A stretch of DNA of 64,000 nucleotides from Listeria welshimeri serovar 6b str. SLCC5334 (GCF_000060285.1 NC_008555.1:2728001-2792000), one strand, 5' to 3'; shown: positions 1 to 12,144, counted from the first letter of the stretch. Numbers and translations: made by a program. Notes: generated by a model from the sequence alone, not told the origin.

Positions 1-1293
1 TTTATCCTGGCGATGTTTACTTTACCTGAATTATGGTGGGTAATTATTGTGCTCGTTGTCCTGGTTGTCCTGATTGTGGTCTTCACTTTCGGTTCTATGG
101 GGAAACATTTCGCGATTATCCAAAAATTAATTGACCGAGTGAATTCTATTGCGAAAGAAAACCTTGCTGGAATGCGCGTCGTTAAATCTTTTGTCCAAGA
201 AGATAATGAAATCGGTCGTTTTACAACAGTAAGTGATAAATTAACACGTCACACTATCATTGTTGGGACACTTTTCTCTGTAATGATTCCTGCATTTATG
301 CTCGTTTCTAACTTAGCCATTGTTGTTTCTATTTTCTTTGTTGGTGACATGGCTGCTGATAATCCTGAAGTTATCGGGGCTATCGCCTCATTTATGAACT
401 ACTTAATGCAAATTATGATGGCAATTATTATTGGTGGAATGCTGATGATGATGGCTTCTCGTGCGCTTATTTCCTTGAAACGTATTACCGAAGTTCTTGA
501 AACAGAACCAGATATTACCTACAACGAAAATGCACCAGAACAAGATTTAGAAGGTACTGTTGAGTTCCGCAATGTTAGTTTCAAGTACGATGGAGATGAT
601 ACTGCTGCGCTTAAAGATATTTCATTTAAAGCTAACGTTGGCGAAATGATTGGGATTGTTGGCGCTACAGGATCCGGTAAATCCACTCTTGCCCAGCTGA
701 TTCCTCGTCTTTATGATCCAACTGAAGGGGAAGTTATTATCGGCGGAACCAACCTAAAAGACATCAATAAAAAAACGCTTCGTAGCACAGTTTCCTTCGT
801 ACTACAACGCGCAATCCTTTTTTCTGGAACCATTGCCGACAATTTGCGTCATGGTAAAAAAGATGCAACAACGGAAGAAATGGAGCATGCAAGTAAAATA
901 GCACAGGCGAAAGAGTTCATTGACAAGCAAGCAAAACTTTATGAAGCGTCTGTTTCTGAGCGTGGAAACAACTTTTCTGGCGGACAAAAACAACGTCTAT
1001 CCATTACACGTGGCGTGATTGGCTCTCCGAAAGTACTTATTCTCGATGATAGTACGAGCGCGCTTGATGCAAAATCCGAGAAATTAGTCAAAGAAGCACT
1101 CAACAAAGAACTGGATGACACCACTACTTTCATCATTGCACAAAAAATCTCTTCTGTTATTCAAGCAGATAAAATTCTTGTGCTTGACCAAGGTAAACTA
1201 GTTGGTGTTGGTTCGCATAAAGAACTCTTGAAAGAAAATGAAATCTACCGTGAAATTTACGACACTCAAAAAGGCAAGGAGGTAACCGCATAA
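1..1293 (+). CDS. ABC exporter half-transporter, TMD-NBD (5'-truncated by window edge)
   Basis: The reading frame is open from the first base, so the N-terminal part of the transmembrane domain lies outside the window. What remains has several hydrophobic helices (window residues about 10-150) and an ABC ATPase domain (about 185-425) with Walker [10 protein letters not shown], signature FSGGQKQ and Walker [13 protein letters not shown]. The Walker B motif is followed by Asp-Ser instead of the usual Glu-Ala, and the H-loop His is replaced in FIIAQKISS. These features mark the degenerate half of a heterodimeric exporter. The stop codon overlaps the next gene's ATG by one base, which supports a translationally coupled pair. 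The substrate is not evident; drugs or lipids are usual for this family. Confidence 0.92.
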   Translation, partial: FILAMFTLPELWWVIIVLVVLVVLIVVFTFGSMGKHFAIIQKLIDRVNSIAKENLAGMRVVKSFVQEDNEIGRFTTVSDKLTRHTIIVGTLFSVMIPAFMLVSNLAIVVSIFFVGDMAADNPEVIGAIASFMNYLMQIMMAIIIGGMLMMMASRALISLKRITEVLETEPDITYNENAPEQDLEGTVEFRNVSFKYDGDDTAALKDISFKANVGEMIGIVGATGSGKSTLAQLIPRLYDPTEGEVIIGGTNLKDINKKTLRSTVSFVLQRAILFSGTIADNLRHGKKDATTEEMEHASKIAQAKEFIDKQAKLYEASVSERGNNFSGGQKQRLSITRGVIGSPKVLILDDSTSALDAKSEKLVKEALNKELDDTTTFIIAQKISSVIQADKILVLDQGKLVGVGSHKELLKENEIYREIYDTQKGKEVTA

Positions 1294-3065
1294 TGAAAGA
1301 GTTTAAACAAATTAGCCGTTTTTTCTGGCATTATCTCCGGGGTTATAAGCCTCAACTTTTTGTTATTTTAATTGCTGTAATTTTCGCGACATATCTTCAA
1401 GTAAAAGCACCCCAATATATTGGTAACGCTGTTCAAGAGCTTGGTGATTATGTTGTCCGTTTAATGCAAACTGGAGTGGATGATAAGAGTGATTTCATTC
1501 ATATCATTTGGATGCTGATTCTCTGCTATGTGCTGCTTGCTGGTGCTACTTTTATCCAAAGTATCATTATGACAGGGGTAGCTGGTAAATCGACGAATAG
1601 AATGCGTATAGGGCTTTTCCGCAAGATGGAAAAACTATCGATTCGTTTCTTTGATAGCCGTAATGATGGAGAAATGCTTAGTCGCTTCACTAGTGACTTG
1701 GATAACATCTCCAACACACTTAACCAAGCTTTGATTCAAGTATTATCAAACATTGCACTGATGATTGGTGTTATTATCATGATGTTCCAACAAAACGTCG
1801 AACTAGCCTTCGTTACTTTAATATCTGCACCGTTTGCGATAATTATTGCCACTATCATCATCCGAAAAGCTCGTAAGTACGTGGATATTCAACAAGACGA
1901 ATTAGGTGTGCTAAATGGTTACATTGATGAAAAAATTTCTGGTCAAAAAATCATTATCACCAATGGTTTAGAAGAAGAAACTATTGATGGCTTTGTAAAA
2001 CAAAATAATATCGTTAAAGACGCCACTTATAAAGGTCAAGTATACTCTGGTTTACTTTTTCCTATGATGCAAGGTATTTCATTATTAAATACGGCGATCG
2101 TCATCTTCTTTGGTGGATGGTTAGCTTTAAATGGTGATTTAGAACGTACAGCCGCTCTTGGGTTAATCGTTATGTTCGTTCAATATTCGCAACAGTTCTA
2201 TATGCCACTAACACAAATTTCGTCCCAATATAGTTTACTACAACTAGCAATTACTGGTGCACGTCGTGTTAGCGAAGTATTTGCGGAAGAAGAAGAGGTT
2301 GAACGCGCTAACTTACAAACCATTGACGGTATTCATAAAGGTGTCAAACTAGATCATGTTGATTTCGCTTATGATCCTGAAAAACCGGTCCTAAAAGATG
2401 TTTCGATTGATGTAAGTAAAGGAAAAATGGTTGCACTTGTAGGGCCAACTGGTTCTGGTAAAACAACTGTTATGAACTTGCTGAATCGTTTCTATAATGT
2501 TGATGGTGGTTCCATTCTCTTTGATGATATTGACATTCGTGACATTCGACTGGATTCCTTACGAAAACAAGTTGGTATCGTATTGCAAGATTCTGTATTA
2601 TTTACTGGAACTATTCGTGATAATATCGTTTTCGGTAAACCCGAAGCGACGGATGAAGAGGTTCTTGATGCAGCTAAACAAGCAAATATCCATGATTTCA
2701 TTATGAACTTAGAAAATGGATACGATACAGAAATTAGTGATGAAAACAATATTTTCAGTGTTGGCCAAAAACAACTAATGAGTATCGCTAGAACTATTAT
2801 TACAAACCCATCTCTTCTTATTCTTGATGAAGCTACTAGTAACGTAGATACCGTAACTGAAAGCAGAATCCAAAAAGCAATGGATAATGTTATCTCTGGT
2901 AGAACAAGTTTCGTCATTGCGCATCGCTTGAAAACCATCCTTGATGCCGACCATATCGTCGTATTGCACCAAGGAGAAGTAATTGAGCAAGGTAACCATG
3001 ATGAACTAATGAAGGCAAAAGGATTTTATTCCGAGCTATATCATAATCAATTCGTTATTGAATAA
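1293..3065 (+). CDS. ABC exporter half-transporter, TMD-NBD (partner of preceding gene)
   Basis: This 590-residue protein has a six-helix exporter transmembrane domain (about 1-330) and an ATPase domain (about 345-585). Walker A is GPTGSGKTT, Walker B is [12 protein letters not shown] with a catalytic Glu, and the H-loop is FVIAHRLKT. The signature is FSVGQKQ rather than LSGGQ. This half therefore has an intact Walker B and a degenerate signature, while the upstream half has the reverse. That is the standard asymmetry of heterodimeric exporters such as BmrCD/LmrCD, so the two most likely form one transporter. The TAATG junction implies co-translation, and a strong hairpin ends the unit. Confidence 0.93.
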   Translation: MKEFKQISRFFWHYLRGYKPQLFVILIAVIFATYLQVKAPQYIGNAVQELGDYVVRLMQTGVDDKSDFIHIIWMLILCYVLLAGATFIQSIIMTGVAGKSTNRMRIGLFRKMEKLSIRFFDSRNDGEMLSRFTSDLDNISNTLNQALIQVLSNIALMIGVIIMMFQQNVELAFVTLISAPFAIIIATIIIRKARKYVDIQQDELGVLNGYIDEKISGQKIIITNGLEEETIDGFVKQNNIVKDATYKGQVYSGLLFPMMQGISLLNTAIVIFFGGWLALNGDLERTAALGLIVMFVQYSQQFYMPLTQISSQYSLLQLAITGARRVSEVFAEEEEVERANLQTIDGIHKGVKLDHVDFAYDPEKPVLKDVSIDVSKGKMVALVGPTGSGKTTVMNLLNRFYNVDGGSILFDDIDIRDIRLDSLRKQVGIVLQDSVLFTGTIRDNIVFGKPEATDEEVLDAAKQANIHDFIMNLENGYDTEISDENNIFSVGQKQLMSIARTIITNPSLLILDEATSNVDTVTESRIQKAMDNVISGRTSFVIAHRLKTILDADHIVVLHQGEVIEQGNHDELMKAKGFYSELYHNQFVIE

Positions 3066-3070
3066 AAAAA

Positions 3071-3099
3071 AGTCGATTTCCAAATTTAGGAAATCGACT
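3071..3099. terminator. Bidirectional terminator between ABC exporter and dacA
   Basis: An 11-bp perfect stem (AGTCGATTTCC/GGAAATCGACT) is flanked by A-run and T-run, so it can terminate the exporter operon on plus and dacA on minus. Confidence 0.9.
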
Positions 3100-3107
3100 T
3101 TTTTATG

Positions 3108-4445
3108 TTAATTAAACCAACCTTTTACGCCATCTGCTATATAGTTACCAGCGCTTGTAAAGAATGAGCCGACTGCTTGAGCGGAAAGTGCAAACCAATT
3201 TGCTTTTTCTACGTCATTAGCAGTTAATACATCAATATTTTCTGTTTGTTTCCCATCTAGGTAACCTAATTTGTCGCCACCTTTTAAGGATACTTCCATT
3301 TCACCCACTGCTGTATTTTTCTTAACAGGAACTTCTAATGTTTTGTCTTTTAATGTTACTTTTGTGCTTAGTTTAGGTGCATTATCATTTTTTGGTACGA
3401 CTAGCTTCACTGCATCTTTTGTAACGAGTCCAACTGTATCTTCTTTTCCTTTATCTACTGCAATTGATGAAGGATCTTTCACTTTGGATCCAGCTTTTTG
3501 AACTTCTTTTACTTTAAAATTATTAAAGGAATAATCTAGCATTTTGTTCGTTTCATCAAAACGCGCACTTGTATGTTCTCCCGCGCCACCACCATTAGCA
3601 TGAAGCACAACTGTAATAACACGCATACCGTCTTCTACAGCAGTCGCAGTTAAGCACATACCTGCATAATCAGTTGTTCCTGTTTTCAAGCCATCTACAC
3701 CTTTACGACCATAAATTAAACCTGGTAGTAACCAGTTCCAGTTTGTCATGTCGATTTGATCAGATGTGCCTTTGCGGAATTCTTTTTTAGTTGTACTAGC
3801 TGTTTTAAGGACTTCTGGGTAATCTTTAATTAAATGTTTCGCAAGTTTTGCCATACCGCGAGCCGTCATTTTATTTTCATCTTTCGGGCCGCCTACTTGC
3901 TGGCCACCTTTTAAATCTTCATTATTAAGACCTGTAGAATTCACAAATTGGTGTTCGCCTAGTTTTAATTTTTCTGCTTTTTTATTCATTAAATCAACAA
4001 AAGCTTTTTCAGAACCAGCGACTTTTTCGGCAATAGCAATTGCAGCACCATTTGCAGAATAGATTGCCATTGCTTCGTATAATTCTTGTACAGTGTATTC
4101 TTCGCCCAGCCTTAGTGGTACGTTTGATAATGATCTATCTTGAGAGACTTTATACGCATATTCGGAAATGGTTACTTTATCATCCCATTTGATTTTTCCA
4201 TCATTAATTGCTTCCAGTAACAAGTATTCATCCATCATTTTCGTCATGGAGGCGATACCCATTAATTTATCAGCATCTTTTGAATATAAAATTTTACCAG
4301 TACTTTCCTCAATCGCGATGGCTGCATTTGCATTAACGGTTGGTTCTGCCGCGGCTTGTGCTGCTTTCGGACTCACTAAGAAGCCACTTACTGCGAGGGA
4401 TACTGCCATAATCGCGATCCCTGTCTTTTTAATTATCTTTTTCAC
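3108..4445 (-). CDS. dacA: D-alanyl-D-alanine carboxypeptidase, PBP5 type
   Basis: This is a 445-residue low-molecular-weight penicillin-binding protein that trims the terminal D-Ala from peptidoglycan pentapeptides outside the membrane. A signal peptide is visible at residues 1-31 (basic start, hydrophobic core, AQAA). The catalytic motifs are SMTK (about residue 66), SAN (about 129) and KTG (about 257). A C-terminal beta domain follows, and the tail (FALSAQAVGSFF onward) looks like the amphipathic membrane anchor typical of PBP5. The start codon is GTG, chosen because AGGAG lies eight bases upstream. It appears monocistronic, with terminators on both sides. Confidence 0.95.
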   Translation of the reverse strand: MKKIIKKTGIAIMAVSLAVSGFLVSPKAAQAAAEPTVNANAAIAIEESTGKILYSKDADKLMGIASMTKMMDEYLLLEAINDGKIKWDDKVTISEYAYKVSQDRSLSNVPLRLGEEYTVQELYEAMAIYSANGAAIAIAEKVAGSEKAFVDLMNKKAEKLKLGEHQFVNSTGLNNEDLKGGQQVGGPKDENKMTARGMAKLAKHLIKDYPEVLKTASTTKKEFRKGTSDQIDMTNWNWLLPGLIYGRKGVDGLKTGTTDYAGMCLTATAVEDGMRVITVVLHANGGGAGEHTSARFDETNKMLDYSFNNFKVKEVQKAGSKVKDPSSIAVDKGKEDTVGLVTKDAVKLVVPKNDNAPKLSTKVTLKDKTLEVPVKKNTAVGEMEVSLKGGDKLGYLDGKQTENIDVLTANDVEKANWFALSAQAVGSFFTSAGNYIADGVKGWFN

Positions 4446-4503
4446 TGCAACTTCTCCTTCATTTGAGCAAACTATTGGCTCTTTTTATCTATATTTTAAT
4501 AAA

Positions 4504-4541
4504 GAAACCTATTTTAAAATTCCCTTTTTGAAATAGGTTTC
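4504..4541. terminator. Terminator downstream of the CocE-type hydrolase
   Basis: An inverted repeat GAAACCTATTT/AAATAGGTTTC lies in the gap between the hydrolase and dacA, followed by T-rich sequence on either strand. It most likely ends the minus-strand hydrolase transcript. Confidence 0.7.
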
Positions 4542-4623
4542 ATTTTTTTGACGGATACTTTCATATTTTACCATGATTTAGTAGCGTCGTATATAAAACT
4601 TTTCGCCCATAAGCCCTAATGCT

Positions 4624-6291
4624 CTAACGAATAATTGGCAGAAGGATATGGGACGGGTATTCTGGGCTATGATAGATTGTTTGGTGCGCAATTTGGCTTT
4701 TAGTTGAATTAATGAAGCTATCGCCAGTATTTGGATTTGGGTCGAATCTCGGGAAATTACTTGAAGATATTTCGATGCGGATCTGATGTCCTTTTTTGAA
4801 TAGATTACTCGTTGCCCATAAGTCGATTGTGTATTGATTAATATTATTTTGAACACTATCTCCGTGCTGTTTGTTAGCTCGGATAATCCCGTCTGCTAGG
4901 TTAAATGCTGTTCCGTCTGGAAAAACATCCACTAATTTAGCAGTAAAATCAGTGTTTGGCGCATCTGTTTTCGCCCATAATTTCACTTGGATTTCTCCTG
5001 TAATTTCTAGCGCTTCTTCTAATGGAGCGGTTGAATAACAAAGAATGTCTTCACGCATTTCTAGGTGCTTTTGATCACGAGGACCATCTGCATGTAACTC
5101 TTTGTGTAAAGTTCCACCGCCATTTGATGGGACTGGGTTTTCCGGGTCATAGCTGAATTTTGCTTCATAAGCGGTTGTTGGTGGGGTGAATTCTGCACTT
5201 ACTGCACCAGATTTAAAATAAAGAGGTGTTGTGACTGCATTTTTCGGCGGCCAAGTTTCAGATGTTTTCCAATCATTTAATCCCATAACAAAATAGTTCA
5301 CTGCTGGCATTTCTGGTAACGGCTCTTGTTTTAACCAATGATTGAACCACTCCAGATGTCTTGCATGCATATTTGCTTCGCCCCATTTAGTTGCAGCCAT
5401 ACCAAAATCACGATCTCCAATCATTTGCGTGAAATTAGCATGTGTCCATGGGCCAATAACGAGCTTATCGCCAAGTTTACGACAATGACCATTTTGAAAA
5501 TTAGCGATTGTTTTGTCTAAAAAGCAGTCATACCAACCAGCTACATGGAGTCCTGGCACACTAATTTTATCGTAATTACTTTTTGCATCGATTTTTTGCC
5601 AGTGGTTATGTGTCGGCTCATAGTGGAGAAGTTCCGAAAAATAAGGCATTTCTTCCCGACCAATCGCAGGCCAATCTTTATATGGTTTGAATTTATATAG
5701 TGAGTCAAGATTATCTAGGTTTTTCATTAAAGCATTAACTGCTTGTTCTAGTTCTTCACTCGTGTTGTATTTACGAGTTAGCATATTTGGAAGCATTGAT
5801 TCTAAGTTCCAAGTCTCCCACATTCCTAATTCTAGCGCACCATCATGATCGTTAAATACATCTGTCATACTATTTTGCGCCATAATTGGAGCCATCGCTT
5901 TCAAATGTTTATTACCACTCATCGCAGCTAAAATTTGCGTATATCCATAGTACGATAAACCAAACATACCAACATCCCCATTTGAATACGGTAAATTCGC
6001 TGCCCACTCAATTGTGTCATATCCATCGTCTACTTCTGCTATGTATGGAACAAATTCTCCTTCTGATTTATATCTGCCACGAACATCTTGAACTATGACA
6101 ATGTAGCCTTGCTCTGCCAAAATATTAGGGCGTATAAAATGGAGCCCATAAGACTTGCTATATGGTAATCTTGTTAGCAATACTGGATACTTCCCTTCAT
6201 CCGCAGGGCGATATATATCTGCGTAAAGAGTTACTCCGTCGCGCATTTTGGCTGGAATATCTGTTTCTATTATTAATTGATTATGTTTCAC
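4624..6291 (-). CDS. CocE/NonD (X-Pro dipeptidyl-peptidase S15) family hydrolase
   Basis: This is an acyl hydrolase of about 555 residues with the S15/CocE layout: an alpha/beta hydrolase core with nucleophile motif GLSYYG (about residue 113) and a C-terminal jelly-roll-like domain. The physiological substrate is unknown; relatives cleave esters, amides or X-Pro dipeptides. No signal peptide is visible. An upstream in-frame ATG at 6300 directly abuts the AGGAG ribosome site with no spacer, whereas the GTG three codons later has a nine-base spacer, so I favour the GTG. Both candidate starts lie inside a perfect parS site. The gene follows topB but a strong terminator separates them. Confidence 0.88.
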   Translation of the reverse strand: MKHNQLIIETDIPAKMRDGVTLYADIYRPADEGKYPVLLTRLPYSKSYGLHFIRPNILAEQGYIVIVQDVRGRYKSEGEFVPYIAEVDDGYDTIEWAANLPYSNGDVGMFGLSYYGYTQILAAMSGNKHLKAMAPIMAQNSMTDVFNDHDGALELGMWETWNLESMLPNMLTRKYNTSEELEQAVNALMKNLDNLDSLYKFKPYKDWPAIGREEMPYFSELLHYEPTHNHWQKIDAKSNYDKISVPGLHVAGWYDCFLDKTIANFQNGHCRKLGDKLVIGPWTHANFTQMIGDRDFGMAATKWGEANMHARHLEWFNHWLKQEPLPEMPAVNYFVMGLNDWKTSETWPPKNAVTTPLYFKSGAVSAEFTPPTTAYEAKFSYDPENPVPSNGGGTLHKELHADGPRDQKHLEMREDILCYSTAPLEEALEITGEIQVKLWAKTDAPNTDFTAKLVDVFPDGTAFNLADGIIRANKQHGDSVQNNINQYTIDLWATSNLFKKGHQIRIEISSSNFPRFDPNPNTGDSFINSTKSQIAHQTIYHSPEYPSHILLPIIR

Positions 6292-6299
6292 GTGAAACA
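6284..6299. other. parS site (perfect), overlapping hydrolase start codon
   Basis: TGTTTCACGTGAAACA is identical to the canonical ParB/Spo0J-binding palindrome. It covers the translation start of the hydrolase gene; its central CACGTG supplies the preferred GTG start codon. Confidence 0.93.
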
Positions 6300-6353
6300 T
6301 CTCCTTTTGATATTGATTGTCATTTTATTGTTTCGTATACGGAGGACTATGTC

Positions 6354-6394
6354 AAACAAAGCGACCCACTCATATTGAGTGGGTCGCTTTGTTT
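6354..6394. terminator. Terminator between topB and the hydrolase gene
   Basis: A very strong near-perfect palindrome (AAACAAAGCGACCCACTC and its complement around a short loop) starts a few bases after the topB stop codon. Its TTTGTTT end works on the minus strand. Confidence 0.88.
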
Positions 6395-6398
6395 AAGC

Positions 6399-8552
6399 TT
6401 ATTTATCTAGTTTTAATTTTGCAAGTGCTTCTGCCATTGGGTTGTTAAATGGTTCCTCATCTTGCTTGTTTTGTTTTTTCATGAATTTAGCTACATCCGT
6501 TTTGGATACATTTTTGTTTTTTTCTTTATCACGACGTTGTTGGAATGCAGTTAGTTTTTCACGATGGCCACACACACATACGAAAATCTGTTTGTCCCCT
6601 TCGCCGCGCATTTCCATCCGTTTATGACAATTTGGACAACGTGCATTCGTCGTTCTTGAAACGGATTCGCGGTGACCACATTCTCGGTCCTGACAAACAA
6701 GCATCGTGCCTCGTTTGCCTTTCACTTTTAGCATTGGCTTTCCACAATCCGGGCATTTTTGTGATGTAATATTATCATGACGGAATTTTTTATCGTTTTG
6801 TTTGATTTCAGTTACTGCTTTTTTAGCATAATCCCGCATTTCCGCAGTAAATTTGCGATAATCAAGTTCACCTTTTGCGATTTTTGATAGTTTTTGTTCC
6901 CATCGTGCAGTTAATTCTGGAGATTTTAGGTCTTCCGGGACTAGTTCTAATAATTGGCGACCTTTAGAAGTAATTTGGATATCCTTGCCTTGTTTTTCTA
7001 ACGAGAAGCTGTTGAACAGTTTTTCGATGATATCCGCACGGGTTGCGACTGTTCCAAGGCCACCAGTTTCACCAAGCGTTTTGGCTAGAGCTTTGTTCGT
7101 AGTTTCCATATATTTAGATGGATTTTCCATTGCGGAAAGTAAGGTGGCCTCGTTAAACCTAGCTGGAGGTTTCGTTTTGCCTGTTTCTAAATTAACTCTT
7201 TTAACCGGGATTGTGTCGCCTTTTTTCATTTTAGTTAGTTGGTCAGGTTCACGCGCCTCCCCGTAAATGCTTTTCCAACCAAGCGATTTAATAACCTTAC
7301 CTTTTAAAGTAAAATCTTCTTGACCAATTTTAGCTTTTACAGAAGTTTCTTCGTAAATATAAGGATCCGAAAGCACTGCTAAGAAGCGCTTAACAACTAA
7401 ATCATAAATTTTCCGTTCCTTGTCACTTAAATCTCCGAGTGATACTGGTTGCTCGGTAGGAATGATTGCGTGATGATCGCTTACTTTGCTGTTATCGACA
7501 AACGATTTGTTTGCTTTGATAGGTTTCCCGCTGATTTGGCGAGCAGCTTTTGCATTTTCTCCAACACCACAAGCTGTTAAACGTTCTTTAAGTGTAGGCA
7601 CAATATCTGTTGAAATAAATCGCGAATCTGTTCTTGGATAAGTTAATACTTTATGGCGTTCGTATAATGTTTGCATAATATTAAGTGTTTCTTTAGCTGA
7701 AAAATCATATCGATTGTTAGCATCCCGTTGTAGTTCGGTTAAATCATACAATCCAGGCGAGAAAGTTTTCTTTTCTTTCATGGAAACATCTGTAATTACT
7801 GCATTTTCACCTTGTAAAGATTTCACCAATTTTTCGGCTAAAGCTTTATCAAATGTTTGACCAATGTTCCACGTGAAACATTCTTGCTCTGTTTGTGCGG
7901 TAATTCTATAGTATTCTCGTGGTTGAAAGTTGCGTATTTCTTCTTCACGATGCTGAATCATTGCAAGAGTCGGGGTTTGCACACGACCACATGATAGTTG
8001 CGCATTATATTTTGTTGTTAGAGCACGTGTAGCATTAATACCAACTACCCAGTCAGCTTCAGAGCGAGCAACAGCGGAATGATAAAGATTTTCGTAAGCT
8101 TTTCCTGGTTTTAAGTGTTCAAATCCTTCACGTATCGCCTTGTCTGTTACAGAAGAAATCCACAGTCTTTTTAGTGGTTTCTTGATTTTTGCATAATCAA
8201 TAATCCAGCGAGCTACTAATTCTCCTTCTCGTCCTGCATCTGTCGCTATAACGATGGTAGTTATATCAGTACGATTCATTAATTTTTTAACCGTTTCATA
8301 TTGTTTTCGGGTTTGTTTGATTGGTTCTAGTTTCATTTTTTCTGGAAGCATTGGTAAATCTTCCATGTTCCAATTCTTGTACTTAGAATCATAACGTTCT
8401 GGGTCAGCTAGTGTCACTAAATGACCAAGCGCCCAAGTTACTACATATTTCCCACCTTCTAAATAGCCATTTTTACCTTGTTTAGCCCCGAGTACGCGGC
8501 CAATATCTTTACCGACAGACGGTTTCTCTGCCAGCACTAATGTTTTTGTCAT
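6399..8552 (-). CDS. topB: DNA topoisomerase III
   Basis: This is a 717-residue type IA topoisomerase. The N-terminal Toprim domain starts at VLAEKPSVGKDIGRVLG, with the acidic motif in ATDAGREGE (about residue 103). The catalytic Tyr lies in TYPRTDSRFIS (about 308). The C-terminal region holds four-cysteine zinc ribbons (CPDCGKPML, then CPNCHKRMEM with CVCGH, about 610-680). The enzyme relaxes negatively supercoiled DNA and decatenates strands. It lies just downstream of recQ (23-bp gap), and RecQ-TopB is a well-known functional partnership in resolving recombination intermediates. A one-mismatch parS lies inside the gene. Confidence 0.97.
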   Translation of the reverse strand: MTKTLVLAEKPSVGKDIGRVLGAKQGKNGYLEGGKYVVTWALGHLVTLADPERYDSKYKNWNMEDLPMLPEKMKLEPIKQTRKQYETVKKLMNRTDITTIVIATDAGREGELVARWIIDYAKIKKPLKRLWISSVTDKAIREGFEHLKPGKAYENLYHSAVARSEADWVVGINATRALTTKYNAQLSCGRVQTPTLAMIQHREEEIRNFQPREYYRITAQTEQECFTWNIGQTFDKALAEKLVKSLQGENAVITDVSMKEKKTFSPGLYDLTELQRDANNRYDFSAKETLNIMQTLYERHKVLTYPRTDSRFISTDIVPTLKERLTACGVGENAKAARQISGKPIKANKSFVDNSKVSDHHAIIPTEQPVSLGDLSDKERKIYDLVVKRFLAVLSDPYIYEETSVKAKIGQEDFTLKGKVIKSLGWKSIYGEAREPDQLTKMKKGDTIPVKRVNLETGKTKPPARFNEATLLSAMENPSKYMETTNKALAKTLGETGGLGTVATRADIIEKLFNSFSLEKQGKDIQITSKGRQLLELVPEDLKSPELTARWEQKLSKIAKGELDYRKFTAEMRDYAKKAVTEIKQNDKKFRHDNITSQKCPDCGKPMLKVKGKRGTMLVCQDRECGHRESVSRTTNARCPNCHKRMEMRGEGDKQIFVCVCGHREKLTAFQQRRDKEKNKNVSKTDVAKFMKKQNKQDEEPFNNPMAEALAKLKLDK
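7865..7880. other. parS-like site (one mismatch) inside topB
   Basis: TGTTCCACGTGAAACA differs from the canonical parS by one base in the left arm. It lies within the topB coding region. Confidence 0.65.
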
Positions 8553-8575
8553 CTGTCAAAATCCTCTCTTATATA

Positions 8576-10348
8576 TTATTTTGATGCCTCTTGTTGCAAC
8601 ACAACTAAAAATTCAGCGCCATATTTATCGCGTTTCATAGCGCCTATTCCTTTGACTTCTAGTAGCGCCTCTTCTGTTTGTGGCATGTAGGCGCACATTT
8701 CACGTAAAGTTTCATCCGAAAAAATGATATATGGCGGCACTTTGTGTTTCGCCGCTAATTCTCGACGGACTTCCCGTAATTTCTCAAAAAGTTCACTGTT
8801 TACATCTATTTTAACTTTTTCAGCACGTTTCGCTTGTTTCCGTTCCACTTTTAGCTCGCCTCTTAAAACAGATACTGCTCTGTCGGTAAGTTTTAATGAA
8901 GGGAATTGGCTATCGGTTGGTTGCAAATATTTTTCTGCGGTGAGGTAATCGATTAATTGTAACACATCTTTTTGGGATACCTCTCTCATCAAGCCATAGG
9001 TGCTTAGTTCATCAAATCGCCAATCTTTTACTTTTTGATCAGCAGAACCTGTCAACACCTTGGCAATTAGCACTTTCCCGAAACGCTCTCCCATTCTTTT
9101 AACACAAGAAAAAACTTGTTGCGCTAAAATCGTAACATCCGTGACTTCCCTCGTATCTAAGCAATTGCTACACTTACCACAGTTTTCCTCGTCATCTCCA
9201 AAATACTGAACGATGTACTTCTGCAAACAGATTTCGGTATAGCCATAGCCCGTCATTTGGCGCAGCTTAGCAAATTCATTTTGTTTACGTTCATCATCCA
9301 TTTCGGATTGTTCAATTAAAAACTGTTGGATGCGGCTATCTTGCGGGGAAAACAACAAAATACAATCACTTGGAACCCCGTCCCGTCCCGCACGGCCAGC
9401 TTCTTGATAATAAGCTTCGATATTGCGTGGAATATTATAATGAATAACAAAGCGCACATTGGATTTGTTAATTCCCATCCCAAAAGCATTTGTCGCCACA
9501 ATTACACGAATATCATCATACAGAAACTTCTCCTGCCAATCTTTTCGCGCTAAATCGGTCATGCCACCATGGTACATCCCAGATTCAACGCCTTTTTTAA
9601 GCAAAAAACTGTGTATTCGCTCCACTTCTTTTCTTGTAGAGGCATAAATAATTCCTGATTCTGTCGCATTTTTCATTAAATAATCAATTAAATACTTATC
9701 TTTATCTTGTCCTTTTACTACTTGAAATGCTAAATTATCTCGAGAAAATCCAGTTTTGACAACGGAATTTGGTTTTATTTTTAATAATCGGCAAATATCA
9801 TCTGAAACAGCTTGTGTTGCTGTAGCAGTAAGCGCGATAACAAGCGGCCGCCTAGTCATTTTGTCCAAACTATTGCATAGTGTTAGGTAACTTGGTCTAA
9901 AGTCATGACCCCACTGCGAAATACAATGCGCTTCATCAATCGCAAATAATGATATAGGTACCTGCTCGATTAGACGCTGGAACCCTGGTGTTTCAATACG
10001 TTCAGGCGCAATATAAAGCATCTTTAGTTCTCCAGAAAACGCGGCATCTAAGCGGATATCTATTTCTCTATTAGTAAGCGTACTATTAATAAAAGTAGCT
10101 GCAATCCCTTCGGAGACTAATGCATCTACTTGATCCTTCATCAGTGAAATTAGCGGAGAAACGACAATGGTTAAACCGTCAAAAAGAAGTGCTGGAATTT
10201 GGTAACAAAGGGACTTCCCACCGCCAGTAGGCATGATTGCTAACGTATCTTCACCCGCGCAAAGTTTTGAAATAACATCTACTTGCCCATCTCGAAAGTC
10301 TTGATAACCAAAATTTTGCTGTAAAATAGCTCTTGCTTGTTCTATCAT
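8576..10348 (-). CDS. recQ: ATP-dependent DNA helicase RecQ
   Basis: This 590-residue protein has the complete RecQ architecture: SF2 helicase with Walker A MPTGGGKSLCYQ (about residue 40), DEAH box IDEAHCISQWGHDFR (about 135), motif VI YYQEAGRAGRDG (about 310), a zinc-binding region CGKCSNCLD (about 385), a winged helix, and a C-terminal HRDC domain (about 515-590). It unwinds DNA 3' to 5' and acts in recombination and repair. It is followed closely by topB on the same strand, so the two are probably cotranscribed. Confidence 0.97.
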   Translation of the reverse strand: MIEQARAILQQNFGYQDFRDGQVDVISKLCAGEDTLAIMPTGGGKSLCYQIPALLFDGLTIVVSPLISLMKDQVDALVSEGIAATFINSTLTNREIDIRLDAAFSGELKMLYIAPERIETPGFQRLIEQVPISLFAIDEAHCISQWGHDFRPSYLTLCNSLDKMTRRPLVIALTATATQAVSDDICRLLKIKPNSVVKTGFSRDNLAFQVVKGQDKDKYLIDYLMKNATESGIIYASTRKEVERIHSFLLKKGVESGMYHGGMTDLARKDWQEKFLYDDIRVIVATNAFGMGINKSNVRFVIHYNIPRNIEAYYQEAGRAGRDGVPSDCILLFSPQDSRIQQFLIEQSEMDDERKQNEFAKLRQMTGYGYTEICLQKYIVQYFGDDEENCGKCSNCLDTREVTDVTILAQQVFSCVKRMGERFGKVLIAKVLTGSADQKVKDWRFDELSTYGLMREVSQKDVLQLIDYLTAEKYLQPTDSQFPSLKLTDRAVSVLRGELKVERKQAKRAEKVKIDVNSELFEKLREVRRELAAKHKVPPYIIFSDETLREMCAYMPQTEEALLEVKGIGAMKRDKYGAEFLVVLQQEASK

Positions 10349-10468
10349 TATCTTTTTTCACGCCTCCTCTATAGAAATAGTATAGCGGTTTTATGACCTT
10401 AATTGAAGCTTTTTGAGGAAATTCATTTTTTCTCGTATTATTCTTACTTTTATAGTAAAAATGAAAAA

Positions 10469-10498
10469 GCAGAAACCTCTTTTGGAAGAGATTCCTGC
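10469..10498 (-). terminator. guaB terminator
   Basis: Hairpin GCAGGAATCTCTT/AAGAGGTTTCTGC followed by TTTTTC on the minus strand, starting a few bases after the guaB stop. Confidence 0.88.
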
Positions 10499-10508
10499 TT
10501 TTTCGACC

Positions 10509-12041
<1,533 letters not shown>

Positions 12042-12052
12042 TTATTTACATA

Positions 12053-12078
12053 AAGAAAAAATGGTGGAAAATATCCAC
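12053..12078 (-). terminator. Candidate attenuator hairpin in guaB leader
   Basis: On the minus strand ATGTGGA pairs with TCCACCAT (one bulge) and is followed by TTTTTTC. It sits between the predicted promoter and the guaB ribosome site, as a transcription attenuator would. Confidence 0.4.
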
Positions 12079-12144
12079 ATCATGCGACTTGTCTTCTATA
12101 ATCATGCTGAAATAGCCAATGTATATTTTTAGTTATTGAATATG

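Noticed and set aside
2492-2938. Open frame of 148 codons on minus
   Set aside because: Antisense to the ATPase domain of the exporter; no independent signals.
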